DNA from: Mactromeris polynyma
Lineage: Eukaryota; Mollusca; Bivalvia; Venerida; Mactridae
Reading direction: 5' to 3'
NCBI GenBank assembly: GCA_032209605.1
Contig: JASFXZ010000026.1
Span: 3,844,001-3,908,000 of the forward strand
Length of the DNA: 64,000 nucleotides
A program made the position numbers and the translations under genes. Below are positions 32,563 through 43,492 of this stretch, in pieces; the first letter of the stretch is position 1; each line of letters starts with the position of its first letter. The notes beneath the pieces were generated by a model. It ran no database searches. It saw nothing but the letters and a program-made list of their open reading frames with translations, and was not told the DNA's origin.

Positions 32563-32675
32563 GTTTTCCAAATGTAATTGGTTGCATTGATTGCACACAT
32601 GTATGGATTAAGAAACCCAGCGACCACCCGGAGGATTACATTGGAAGGAAAGGAATACCCACCATAAATGTACAG
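32563..32675 (+). CDS. PIF/Harbinger (HARBI1-like) transposase, exon 2
   Basis: Acceptor aagattttag, donor gtataat. The frame reads GFPNVIGCIDCTHVWI, with the first catalytic Asp of the DDE triad in IDCTH, then KKPSDHPEDYIGRKG and PTINVQ, the standard HARBI1 run. Entry phase (1) fits the exon ending at 27238. Exons with the later Asp and Glu should follow, but the next sequence is a tRNA-like block and a truncated LINE, so the gene appears cut here. Confidence 0.85.
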
Positions 32676-32781
32676 GTATAATCTAACTGCATATGTGTAG
32701 TCATTTTCTCTTGGTATGGTCGCATATTTCTGCCACCCATGAACTAATTAATTAACAGTTGTGATGTGGGGTTAGACGGCC

Positions 32782-32855
32782 GCCCGGTTAGCTCAGTCGG
32801 TATAGAGCCATACTAGTGTTTAGGGGGTCGTGGGTCCGAAAGCCAAATTGGGCGC
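32782..32855 (+). repeat. tRNA-like sequence, probable SINE head
   Basis: GCCCGGTTAGCTCAGTCGGT has a good A box, and a B-box-like GTGGGTCCGAAAGC follows at the right distance. Stems are imperfect and no SINE tail was identified. Confidence 0.5.
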
Positions 32856-32984
32856 ACTTTTCCCCCATGATTAACTTTATAACTATACAAATATCTGGTT
32901 ATTGTGATATCAAAGTTGTTTGTTGAGTTAACTGAAGACATGTTACTTAATTGTTAGTGCTTGCATCAGTCAATATTTCAATAA

Positions 32985-35163
32985 AGGCTGACACCGTGGT
33001 GGAACGAGAGGTTGACTGAGCTATGGAATATTGCCAGTATATGTGAGCGTAATTGGCTGCAGTGTAAGGAGAGAAACCAAAGATTTGTATTAAAATCTCG
33101 ATTTGTACAAGCTCGAAAACATTTTGATCGGGAAGTGCAAAGGTCAAAACGTTTATACTGGTATTCTTTACAAAATGAATTGTTAAATGAATGCAATGTT
33201 GACCAAAGCTCATTTTGGAAATCCATCGGCAAAATTGGTATTAATCAATACAAAAAGAAATTTATACCTATGGAAGTAAAATTAGATGATGGAACATTAT
33301 CTACCTCTGTTAATGACGTTTTAGAAAAATGGAAATCTGAATTTAGTTCCTTGTTTTGTAATAATATTGCTTCTCAATTACCTTTTGATACAAATAGTCT
33401 TAATGAACATGGTATTAATATGCCGTTTAATGAAAACATTTCCGTGTTAGAGGTAAAAAGGGCAATAGACGATGTTAAAAATGGGATCGACAATATACCC
33501 AGTGAAATGTTAAGAAATGATACTTCTGTAGTTTTTCTCCATGTTTTATTCAACGTTTGTTTTAATAAAGGCACTTCATGGGGTAAATGCATAATAAACC
33601 CGATACCGAAATCATCTACTGCAGATCCGAGAGATCCATTATCCTATAGAGGTATATCTTTGGCAAATTGTATGTATAAGATATATTGTAATATACTTAA
33701 TACTCGCCTGACTGTTTGGAGCGAAAAATATGACAAAATTTGTGATGAACAGAACGGTTTTAGAAAGAAGCGAAGCACCATAGACCACATCTCATCGTTA
33801 ACTAACCTTATAGACACTAGAAAAAAGTTAAAGAAATCTACTTTCTGTGCTTTTATTGATTTTAGTAAAGCTTATGATTTTATTAATAGAGACAAGATGT
33901 GGAAACGATTGTATGAAAATGGTGTCTGTGGTAAAATGCTTCTTGCTTCTTGTTTTGCTGGCTGAAAATGCTGAACATTTACAAACCCTGTTGAGTGCTC
34001 TTTCTGATTGGTGTAATACCAATGATATGTCGATTAATATCAATAAGAGCAAAGTAGTACATTTCCGTCCTAATTCAGCTCAAAGAACTACGTTCTCATT
34101 TTGTTGTGGTAACGAATGTTTAGATTTAGTGGACAGGTATAAATATCTTGGTCTTATTTTACATGAAAAATTGAACTTTGAAATTACTGCCAAAGCTGTC
34201 GCACAAAGTGCAAGCCGTGCTCTTGGCTTATTAATAACAAAGTGTAAGATAATTGGCGGGGTTCCTTATGAAGTATTCACAAAATTGTATAATTCTTTGG
34301 TTTGGCCTGTTATAGATTATGGGTCAGCAATTTGGGGTAGTAAATCTTTTTCTTGCATTAACACCGTACACAATCGTGCAATGCGATACTTTTTAGGGGT
34401 TGGGAAATATACTCACAATGCCGCAGTCATAGGTGAAATGGCCTGGCAACCTCCAATAGTTCGACAATGGATAGCTATTTCTAGGTATTGGTCCCGCCTG
34501 TCTAATATGGTGTCTAGTAGAATAAACAAACGTATTGCACTTTGGGCGTATGCTAAAGCTACTTCAGCATGTAAAAATTGGATGTATAAAGTTAAAAGTC
34601 AAATATCTGCCTGTAACTTGAATCAGTTTTGTAATATTGATGTCTCTATTCCTGTACATTCATTTGTTGATAGTCTAGTGCAACAACACATGGCGTTATT
34701 TATTAATGACTGGTCAGTGACACGTAATCGTAATGAAAGTGTATCGGGGCGCGGCCACGATAAACTTCGTACTTATTGTTTGTTTAAAAATGAATTTGTC
34801 AAAGAAAAGTATTGTCAACTTATTTTACCTTTGCGTAACCGTTCTGCATTTTGTAAATTTCGCTGTGGTGTAGCACTGATCAAAATTGAGACTGGGAGGT
34901 ATACAAATATAAAACTTGAAGATCGTAAATGTGACGCTTGTAATATTTTGGAAGACGAACCTCATGTAATATTAGACTGTTGTATGTACAACGACTTAAG
35001 ATTACACCTATTTGAACAAGCAGCCATTTTAGATCCAACTTTTCATAATAAGTCTAATGTAGACAAACTAGTAATGCTATTCACACATCCATTGTTGATT
35101 CGTATATGTGCCAAAACCTGCTTTAATATTTTAAAAAGACGTAGCTTTTCTATGTGTAAATAA
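32985..35163 (+). pseudogene. 5'-truncated LINE with internal RT deletion
   Basis: Open from PWWNERLTELWN, the segment between endonuclease and reverse transcriptase, into RT: NPIPKSS, YRGISLANCMYKIY, EQNGFRKKRSTIDH and motif A FIDFSKAYDFINRD. At about 33945 the sequence jumps from the region after motif A (GKML) to ...VLLAENAEHLQ with a frame change, so the YxDD catalytic motif is deleted. The rest continues to TAA at 35163 with the C-terminal Cys/His cluster CDACNILEDEPHVILDC. The endonuclease domain is missing at the 5' end. The remains fit a non-LTR retrotransposon; I do not assign a clade. Confidence 0.87.
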
Positions 35164-36521
35164 TGTCTAACATTTTCTTACTGTTATTGTTGCACATTGT
35201 TACATATTCTGAGAATCAGCTGCTAATTAGAAACACAAAATACTCTTAACTGCTTTGCTAATTTAATATCTATGACACTAAGTAATAGTTGTTGCTTTTA
35301 TCGAGTAAAGCTTTAACATAAACTTGTTGTGAACAGAAAATTAACCAAAAACACAAATTCAATTATCATGTACATGTTCCATAAAAAGTGAAATGTACAC
35401 ACTTACATAAATGTTGATATGTCATACAACTAATTGATTATCAAGGGCATGAAGAATCTTACAAATTTTGCAACACATGTGCATAATGTGCTCCAACTGT
35501 GCTCCAATTAATATTATGATACACAACACATATATTGTAACATAAATTGCTGAATGTATAATTATAATATCTGGCCAAACTGTACATGAAAATGAACAGC
35601 TGTATCATCAGTACTTCTATCATCCATACCACCATATACCACACTAACTCCGGTTAGTCATACTTATCTGCAAATGTGACAATTAACAATTCATACAACT
35701 ATAATTAAATATTTACATTAAAACTGTCTTCTGTAATATTTTAACTATACAATAACTTAACAATGCATAATCCAATAGAATCACAAGTGTCACAAGATTG
35801 ATGACATAACAACATCGATTGATGATTTCATTAGAATGTGCAAAATTCAAGTTATAATAGATTTGCATTAAACAAGTTACAATTCAGAAATATAAATAAC
35901 ATGCAAAACTAATCCAACTCAAGTTATAATACTCGTGCATTAATCTAATTCCAGTATTAAATGAGAACCTTGTAACACAAAGTAAATTCACACATTGTGA
36001 TATTATTATTATGTTGTACACAAAGTACAAATTATAAATTCAAATTTCTATTTTTTTTCCAGAAGAATGTTAGTCACATTAATTTTTTAAAAATGTCCAA
36101 GACTTAAATACCTAGTCAAGATACTTTGACATATTGAGTAAGTCTTGCTTTAGGAAGTGACTGTCAACTCTTGATAATCAAGCAATCAAAAATAATTATG
36201 TTAATGTTTTAAACTTAGATGACTAAACAGTAAGTAATAATATCACAAATATGGCATTATATGAAATTGATAAAATCTTAACATATGGGAATTACAAGCA
36301 TGAAACTAAATGCTCATTATTTAAATTGACATATGTCAGCTACAGAACAGACATTTTATCAAAATTATATTAAAAGTCAAATTTTAAACAATAACAATAA
36401 CATTTGGTTATGTAAGAATTATTATGATCAAATAACAATGAAATATGCATCATAATATAGCTGAGAAATGGTATGATTAAATTTATACTATTGTGACACT
36501 ATTCCAGTCCGAATGTCGCAG
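35164..36521. other. no gene recognised; may hold the LINE 3' UTR
   Basis: Very AT-rich. I found no exon, repeat or remaining Harbinger exon here. Confidence 0.5.
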
Positions 36522-37090
36522 GTTAATCCGAGCCTTCTCTGTCCCTAAACCAGCCCCTTTTACGATTTTTGATATTTCATGTTGCTGGTTAGGGTCAGAG
36601 GAACTCCTATAGTAAAAACCCGGGGATTTCCTCTCCCGCGCGGGAGAGGAACTTTAATTCAATATATCTATGTAAACATTCATTGGATTAACATTTCAAG
36701 CATATACATCTATTATTAATATATTAATTAACCTATCTGAACCGTAACATTTGTTTTGAAAACCTTTAATACGTTGTAACGGTCAATCCTTTTCAGAGTA
36801 AGCTAAAAAAATAATTTTCTTCATGTAAATATGTATTTGGGTCAAAGCACCTGGCTGTCACGTGATCGATGCAGATTGGTAAATTAAATATCAATTTACC
36901 GATGTGTTCGGCTAACTTTCCGTTAAAATGAGACCAAACGCCACATACACCGTTGAAAGTACACGACTGTGCACGACTGTGTGGTTTTCAATAATCCCCG
37001 GGTTTTTACTATAGGAGTTCCTCTGACCCTAAGCCGCAAAAAAAAAAAAAAAAAAGGCTATAGGGTCAGAGAAGTCTCGGATTAGTCGCG
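36522..37090. repeat. outer imperfect inverted repeat around a MITE
   Basis: GGTTAATCCGAGCCTTCTCT (36521-36540) pairs imperfectly with AGAGAAGTCTCGGATTAG (37069-37086). The right side continues into GGGTTTGATCCCGGG, which resembles a tRNA B box. The MITE at 36589-37032 lies inside. Confidence 0.65.
36589..37032. mobile_element. 444-bp MITE with perfect 40-bp inverted repeats
   Basis: Left arm 36589-36628 (TTAGGGTCAGAGGAACTCCT onwards) is the exact reverse complement of 36993-37032. Immediately inside the left arm is a 22-bp perfect palindrome at 36629-36650 centred on CCGCGCGG. No coding sequence. Perfect arms suggest recent activity. Confidence 0.9.
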
Positions 37091-37105
37091 GGTTTGATCC
37101 CGGGA

Positions 37106-38038
37106 CAGACCGTCTACGGCTGTGGCGATGTGATCAAATAATATGTTAATGATTACTCGAAGCTGTAAGTAGAATTTTAATCAAGCAACACTTAACCAAA
37201 CTTTTTATTTCATTTTAGCAAATTCTTCTGTTATTTTATTAAACATTCCCCGAACTGGTCCAGAAGATTTGTCCACTGTCTGATGTGGGGAATATATGTC
37301 AGGTGACACACAGTTATATTCTTTTATAATGTGTATATTATGGCAGTTTGAGGAGACATGTATTCTTTAAATAAGAACAGATGATAATGGTGAGGACTTT
37401 CAATAGGACAAGGCATAAAATAACTATATGCGGAATGACCATGCCTTTTCGCCGCATATAGGTCGCCTCACCACGAACTATATGCGGCACAGCCTATATC
37501 TGGCACTACAGAAGTGGAAACTCGAAGTCGATTTTCGGGTCATTTTCAAGGGGGACAATCAACTGCGAATAGCCAGTTAAAAGGCAATGAAAGCTGGGTA
37601 TGGTAGCTGACAACTGATAAAAGAAGTTTTTCAGGGATTCCATTTGACCCTGGAATTTTCAAAAAGCCACATTTTGACCCCCATATTTCTGGCTGAATGG
37701 TCATTTTTTCTCTGAATGGTCACACATTATCATAAAATGCTACCATTGCCACATGGTCAAACACTCTCCTGCTTGCAATATGTCAGCATAGAGAGGGAAC
37801 TTTTACGCTTCATGCTTCAAATTGGGGTACGATTTAAGTCATCAGTTTAAAAATGACCACCATTTCTCGCATGAGTAATGTCCATAGCTCTCAAAATGGC
37901 AGTCAAGTAAGGTAGGATTTATGTTCACTGTTTAGCAGATTCTGTCACCATTAATTTACAAATATACACTGAGTTAAATATTATGTATGAGGCAAATTAC
38001 CTTCCCTCTATGTATTATATTCATCTGTATCGTATGGA
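37106..38038. other. no gene recognised
   Basis: Short repeated CTATATGCGG in both orientations at 37418-37495; otherwise nothing supported. Confidence 0.5.
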
Positions 38039-38322
38039 CAAACGCAGAATTTCCACAATTATTATTATTATTGACAATTTTGCTGCAAGTTATGACATAC
38101 AGTGCATATACAATTATATTTGAAGAACCATTTGTCTGCAAGCCAGATTATAAGAATCTTTCACTGGCTTCCTGTACAGATAGAATATCTGGCACGAGGT
38201 TTACTGGTTTAGCCAAACGCAGAATTTCCACAGAAACAAGACAAAACTATGACAGCAACATATTTTATTATTGACAATTTTGCTGCAATATATGAAATAC
38301 AGTGAATATACAATTATATTTG
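38039..38322. repeat. ~175-bp tandem duplication containing a dispersed repeat
   Basis: AAACGCAGAATTTCCACA...TTATTGACAATTTTGCTGCA...CAATTATATTTGAAGA occurs at 38039-38125 and again from 38216 to 38322. Between the copies lies 38122-38214, the reverse complement of 6403-6495. Confidence 0.78.
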
Positions 38323-38781
38323 AAGATATTAAAGTTGCAATAAGAAAAAGTTAGAATAAGAAAAAGTTAGAATAAGAAAATTGTACACATGAATTGACCA
38401 ATGGCATACGTAAATGAACATATAGGCGTGAAAATACTGTTTATAAGTTTTCAGTATCTATTTTCTCACTGATTACCATAGTAACAAAACAACACGCATT
38501 AGATTCTGAGATAATTCACAGAAGTCTTAAGGAACAATACTCAATAATCGTAGGTATAGAATAGCTCAAATTCATTTTAAAAGTGAATGTCTATGTGGAA
38601 ACTGTGCAAAAGATTGGTTCATCAAAACAATCAGCAAACTTGATAACATTCTTCAGTATGAATAAGTATACATGTACCTTAAGTGATGAAAAGGCTGATT
38701 TCAGTTAGTTCTGAAAGTCAAAACTCAGAGCAAACGTGACCTCGCAATGTTATAACATGAATATATTGAATATATATATAC

Positions 38782-39077
38782 TTAGGAGTATTGTCTAATA
38801 GTAGATTTAATCCATGGAAGAAATTCTGTAACTTTAGCATAAACACCAGGGGCATTGGCTTTTGCACACCCACGTCCCCACGAAGTGACTCCCATAACCG
38901 TATATCGCCCATTTATCTCACAGACTAACGGTCCGCCCAAGTCACCGGAACATGTATCTATACCCCCAGACAGGTATCCAGCACATACCATCTTATCTGT
39001 AACTTCTTTATACATTCTCTTACAAGTTGTATCGTCTATCAGCGGAACTCTAGCAGACTTCAATAAGTTCTGGTATC
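38782..39077 (-). CDS. trypsin-fold serine protease homologue, last exon; catalytic Ser replaced
   Basis: Acceptor (minus) tacttcag at 39078-39080, phase 1 entry, stop TAA at 38782. It encodes the C-terminal third of an S1 domain: KMVCAGYLSGGIDTC, then GDLGGPLVC where active proteases have GDSGGP, VTSWGRGCAKANAPGVY and the end helix FLPWIKSTIRQ. The serine-195 position is Leu (TTG), one base from TCG. Asp189, Asp194, Gly216 and Gly226 equivalents are kept, as are the Cys residues. Members lacking the catalytic Ser are known as serine protease homologues and act as binding or regulatory proteins. A recent inactivating mutation or sequencing error is the alternative. Confidence 0.87.
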
Positions 39078-39241
39078 CTGAAGTAATGCATTAAACAATA
39101 GATACACATTTACAATAATTACCTCCCTTGTTCTGAATAGTCGGCCATATTGGTAGGCATGGAATATAATGTAAAACTTTGTTTGAAGGGGTATAGTTAA
39201 TAGTAAAGACTTGGCTTCTACTTACCATATACAGACAAGTA

Positions 39242-39420
39242 CAGTAAAACCGCAAAAATAAGACCACCGGTAGAACCCTTGAAAAATGGTCTTCTTATTG
39301 AGGTGATCTTAATATAAAGGTTGAATAAAGAGCAAAACATTGAAAATTGATGTGAAAATTGTGATCTTAATTTTGAGCTGGTCTTATTATTGAGGTGGTC
39401 TTAAAGGTGAGGTTTTACTG
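39242..39420. mobile_element. pogo-like MITE, full copy (179 bp)
   Basis: CAGTAAAACCGCAAAAATAA to GGTGAGGTTTTACTG, with TA at 39240-39241 and 39421-39422. It lies in the intron of the serine protease homologue gene. Confidence 0.9.
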
Positions 39421-39541
39421 TACAGAAGAGTTTTAGATAAGCTGGTCATTGCAAAATAAACGGTTAAAATACTGAAATCAAAGACTTGAAGAATGGCTTG
39501 CAATAGTTAAAACATAAGCATAGTTATATAGCATTAAGTAC

Positions 39542-39648
39542 CGTGTTCAGTTAGTCCCCATCCTGAAACATGACATTTTTTTCCAGAAACATATTCGTCT
39601 GTTTCATCTGGAAGACACGCTGGCTGTACGTAGTCATTGAACTTGTTT
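39542..39648 (-). CDS. trypsin-fold serine protease homologue, penultimate exon
   Basis: Acceptor ttgtttgcag, donor G|GTACTT in phase 1, matching the last exon. It encodes [18 protein letters not shown], then [12 protein letters not shown], the classic block between the catalytic Asp and Ser regions. The entry phase needs two bases from an upstream exon. I could not find the exons with catalytic His and Asp between 39649 and the neighbouring gene's end at 42.7 kb. Confidence 0.87.
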
Positions 39649-40149
39649 CTGCAAACAACAACAAGTGTGTATTAGGTAAGTATTGGATAATAAAGAGACG
39701 TAATTAACATCAATGGATTTAGCAGAGATGTAATTGCTACCACCCACATTAAAAATTAGTTAAGAAAATAATTAGCTTTGTGTATATTAGATCAGCAAGA
39801 TTATTAATAAACATCAATAGATCTAATCAAGATTATTAATTAACATCAATAGAAAAACTAGCGATGAAATTGCTACCTGCAATATCATTGTGTTACACAA
39901 TATTCACCTTAAATAATGATAATATGTAAAAAGAAATTAAGCAACTAGACAAAAATGACAAAATTGTAATATATACACGGAGAAGCAAACTAACGTCATA
40001 CCCTATACTGAGAAAGCATAAATTTTCGCTGACGGTAAAGACGTAATGATATGTACATGCATGAAATGACGTCAAAATAGACAGCGTAATGAACCCACAT
40101 TTCATCACAAGTGATAATGCAGTTAAAAACTTATCGCATTCATGTTTAA
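39649..40149 (-). other. presumed intron, nothing recognised
   Basis: AT-rich; short repeated ATTAACATCAATAGA-type words at 39708-39850. Confidence 0.45.
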
Positions 40150-40385
40150 AACTCAATTGGTCTAGTTATAGTCACTCTGGATGCCTTTAGGTCTTCTGAC
40201 AACTGTATTGGCAGCCACCTAGCACTGACCTAGCTCATACCAATGTGTTCATGTACAATTGTGTGTGCTGATGCCTTTCCAATACTAAACCTTATGTCTA
40301 CCTTCTCCAATGTTACGCGACAATCTCGCATTTGCAGTCATTGTTGAGGTCGTTGCCTCAGTGGGCATCCTCTCCTATAGCATCG
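40150..40385 (-). pseudogene. mariner-like transposase relic
   Basis: In one minus-strand frame it reads CRVTLEKVDIRFSIGKASAH, then TIVHEHIGMS, stop, VSARWLPIQLSEDLKASRV. This matches the second helix-turn-helix and linker of mariner transposases (pattern S.GS.H.I.H..LGM.KVSARWVP.LL). Several stops interrupt it and the DDD catalytic part is absent. It lies upstream of the protease homologue's visible exons. Confidence 0.75.
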
Positions 40386-41901
40386 GGCACTTATTCGGAT
40401 ACCTTCATAATCATCCTCTGCTTTATAACACTAGCACAACTGATATTTCCTATTTTTAGAAAGGTGAATCGACAGCCATTCAGAGAGCATCTTGCAACGA
40501 CACCCTTATATAAATGTTTCAAAAGATTATGCAACTGTGTACTGAGAAGACAGGTCGCACTGTCATGAAAATAGCGATGTAACAAGGTAAACAAACAAAG
40601 TAATTCGAAATTAAGGCCATACATACAGTTGTCGATGCGGAATCTACGTATATTTTAAATGCTATTCAACATTGGTGATACATGAAAAATTATTAATACG
40701 TATCGGTACAATCCTCAGTTAGCTAGTTAATCAAAATTCCCCTCGACACGAAACGCCATATACACATTTGATACGTAGTAATTACGTGATCGTGCCGACA
40801 AATACAATTTAGTACCATAGAAAAAACCGGTGATTTCGTTTACTGCGAATAAATCATTGGCTATATCAGAAAGGTTAAAGGTCAAATATCGAAATAAATT
40901 GCGTTATACAGCAGCGTGTGAATGTAGCGGCAGAGGAATCAAAGCCTTGTGTGTGAGTGTATGGGCCTGTCAGACCTTGGCCTGTCACAAACGCTAGTTC
41001 TACCTTCACGAAACTGAGAAACCCAGCTGTAAGATGTAGAACGTGACATGCAGTCATACCCACACCTATTCTGCGGTCTTTGGAACATATGACAAGACTT
41101 TTCACCCTCTGCCAGTAGAAATGTTTTAAAGTTTGCTGTTCTTCTAACTTGGAGTCCATATTAGCTGAAACACCTCATCATGTATAAATAACGTCAAAAT
41201 GTATATACAAACTAGTCATTGAAAACTCAACTGACCAAATAATTGTCGACAAATGTAGGTTCATGTACAATATGTGTACTTTGTTGCGCGTGGAAAGACA
41301 GGGTCACGAAGTGTCTCCCGGGTAAAACTCCATTCAAAGCGCATTTTCACGTGATCACAGATGAGAGTTTGCATCATTTCTGACGTCACTATTTACGTCA
41401 AAAGATAGTGAACCATATGTAATCACTCTATTTGAAAATTAGTTTACTAGATTACGAGCACGCCGCGGAATTACGTTTAACTTCCTCTAAAACATGTCGT
41501 TGCACGGTGAAATTTGCTTATTGATCATCAACACTAGCGTGGAATTATTGATGATTAAATTATTAACCATGTTGCAAATAAACATTATGATGCTAATGTT
41601 TGTAAGCCATCACCTCTCTATTTAATTCCATTGCCCAGTTTTGAAAGTACTGAAATGAGCAACTGCTAGAGGTGAGAAAATAATAGTTACTTCATTGCTG
41701 GGAGGTAAACAAAAATGATACCAAGCTGAACTCTAAGAATCTCGGACATACGACGACCTAGCACATTCATTTACAAGTCAACCCCTTATAAAACAGTTTT
41801 CTTATCGGACAGCTAATAACAAAGCACATACTCGTATACACATCTATGTGATGATCAGATTATAAATGACAAATTATATACAATATAAAACTTCGTACTC
41901 G
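40386..41901. other. no gene recognised
   Basis: Several open frames (for example 40875-41159 minus and 40332-40568 plus) have no recognisable domain or splice support. No repeat identified. Confidence 0.45.
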
Positions 41902-42637
41902 TTTAAAGACGTATTCGGGAGTTGCCAGTGCGCAACTTTAATGCGCATGTTCTTTTCACTTATTGTAGTTTTTGCGTTGGTTAAATACGTATAAAGGAGT
42001 AGTTTGCTATTTTCTTTTACGATGCAAAGATGTTACTGAACTTTACAGTCACCAAGCACAATACAAATAATGATATCATTATGTTTAGTTGAAGGATTTC
42101 ATTACAGTTTGCAGTTTTCCTTCTACTTTCTTTTTCTATATACTTTATTATTAAAAAAGAAAAGTCATTGATTTAAAAATTCTGCATTTGAAATTATAAA
42201 ATGATCTTCAAAAAATATTTTAAACTAACACATTTTATGAAAATGTAAAACGATAATGGGTTACCAAGTGTATTAAGGGTATTTTTTTTCTTCTTTCACT
42301 TTCCATATATATTACATTTGAAACACAATAAAACAATCTTTATCTTAAAATCAAGCAAGGTAACCTATTATTTTTATTTCATATTTTCATTCAGACAGTG
42401 ACTCTCATATAGTATACCAAGTTGTAAGAAAATATACAGTAAACTTATATAGATTTTGCTCTATATTCATATGAAATATTCACGTTTTAAATCTTCATTA
42501 TCATAAAATCGAGCAAGGTGACCTATCATTTGTATTTCATATTTTGGTTAGATGCATTACACTGATCAACTATACAAAGTTTAAAGGAAATCTCTGCGTT
42601 AGAAAAAAACGGCCTTATTGTAGGATACGTCTTTAAA
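41902..42637. mobile_element. possible TIR element (736 bp)
   Basis: TTTAAAGACGTAT at 41902-41914 is the exact reverse complement of ATACGTCTTTAAA at 42625-42637. Inside, a ~170-bp segment is roughly duplicated (AGCAAGGTAACCTATTATTT and AGCAAGGTGACCTATCATTT). No coding sequence. Confidence 0.55.
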
Positions 42638-42692
42638 ATATATCCGAAACTGTGTTCATTTTCGATTGTCATCTGATTTCGCTTCTGCGCGA

Positions 42693-42698
42693 TTTATT
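42693..42698 (-). terminator. poly(A) signal of the PAN-FTP gene
   Basis: AATAAA on the minus strand, 55 bases past the stop codon. Confidence 0.6.
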
Positions 42699-42752
42699 CC
42701 TGTATTCCATTGCATTCCTACTTGAAATTGATAGTGTAAGTTGTATTCGTAT

Positions 42753-42976
42753 TCATGGTGTATAAACAATCACCTCACATAGTTCCATTACATGATTCAT
42801 CTCGTGCGTAATTCTCAGAAATTTGCCAAATATTTGACCACCACATTGAATGGTCAGCCGAAACGGTGGTGTTTCAATCAGAGGTCCAAAATATTCTCCA
42901 CATTCTGTGCCAATTTTATTCACAGCGTCATCATAACTCTGAGCCACCATTACTGTCCGATTGGAATTTCTATTTA
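42753..42976 (-). CDS. fucolectin (FTP) domain, C-terminal exon
   Basis: Acceptor ttttcaacag at 42977-42979, phase 1 entry, stop TGA at 42753-42755. It encodes the second half of a fucolectin/tachylectin-4/pentraxin-1 (F5/8C-like, fucose-binding) domain, ending LRITHEMNHVMELCEVIVYTP; CEV.VY is the typical last strand. The nearby poly(A) signal agrees that this is the 3' end. Phase fits the exon at 43878-44105. Confidence 0.82.
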
Positions 42977-43096
42977 CTGTTGAAAAAGAGTACATATTAA
43001 TAACATTGTTCTTATTTTTGTAACATTTTCCACTCATTATTTTGCTGTTGTTTTAACTGGATATGAATTCGTACACTGAAGTTAATGGAAGAGAGA

Positions 43097-43492
43097 GAAT
43101 ACGTAGCTACAGGGAACACCACATACACAAGACAGTGCCTCCCCACGCAGACCTCCGGGAAAACAACAATCCACAAAACATAAGGCACTTAAGGAGGTCA
43201 AAGGGTACACAGGTTAAGGAACAGAGGCACAATGAATGGCCCGGCAGACCACAAGGAATAACTAGGATAATCAAAGTGGACAGTGAAGGAAGGGGGGGGG
43301 GGATTAATGGATGGGAAAGATCACAGGACAAGTCAAGACAACTGGCTGCAATAGGCCGAAAATGGGCAACCTGAATACTGTATAAAATGACAGAATTGCA
43401 CAGGGGAAAGGGATATACAAAACACATTCAAAACACAAACAGAAACAACAACCATATAACGAATTACAGCCTTGGAACTGTCAGCAAATATT
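43097..43492 (-). repeat. dispersed repeat family R1, reverse copy C
   Basis: Reverse complement of copy A over nearly its whole length (CACATACACAAGACAGTG to CGAATTACAGCCTTGGAAC). It sits in the intron between the two FTP exons. Confidence 0.88.

Noticed and set aside
33847..33960. Start of the long second LINE frame as a separate protein start
   Set aside because: Its first ~35 residues are an out-of-frame reading of RT motif A; true homology begins after the deletion junction.
37987..38274. Open frame with a signal-peptide-like start
   Set aside because: It overlaps a tandem duplication and a dispersed repeat, and the hydrophobic run is encoded by an ATT microsatellite.
40230..40385. Minus-strand NDLNND-like words taken at first for the DIAL region of trypsin
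   Set aside because: The better frame reads as mariner transposase (TIVHEHIGMS then VSARWLP), so the match to trypsin is accidental.
40875..41159. 94-residue minus-strand open frame upstream of the protease homologue, checked as a possible His-57 exon
   Set aside because: It contains MTACHV, not an AAHC context, and lacks the IVGG or disulphide pattern and fitting splice sites.
43063..43427. Overlapping open frames on both strands of 103-106 residues
   Set aside because: Both are readings of R1 copy C; frames are not conserved between copies.
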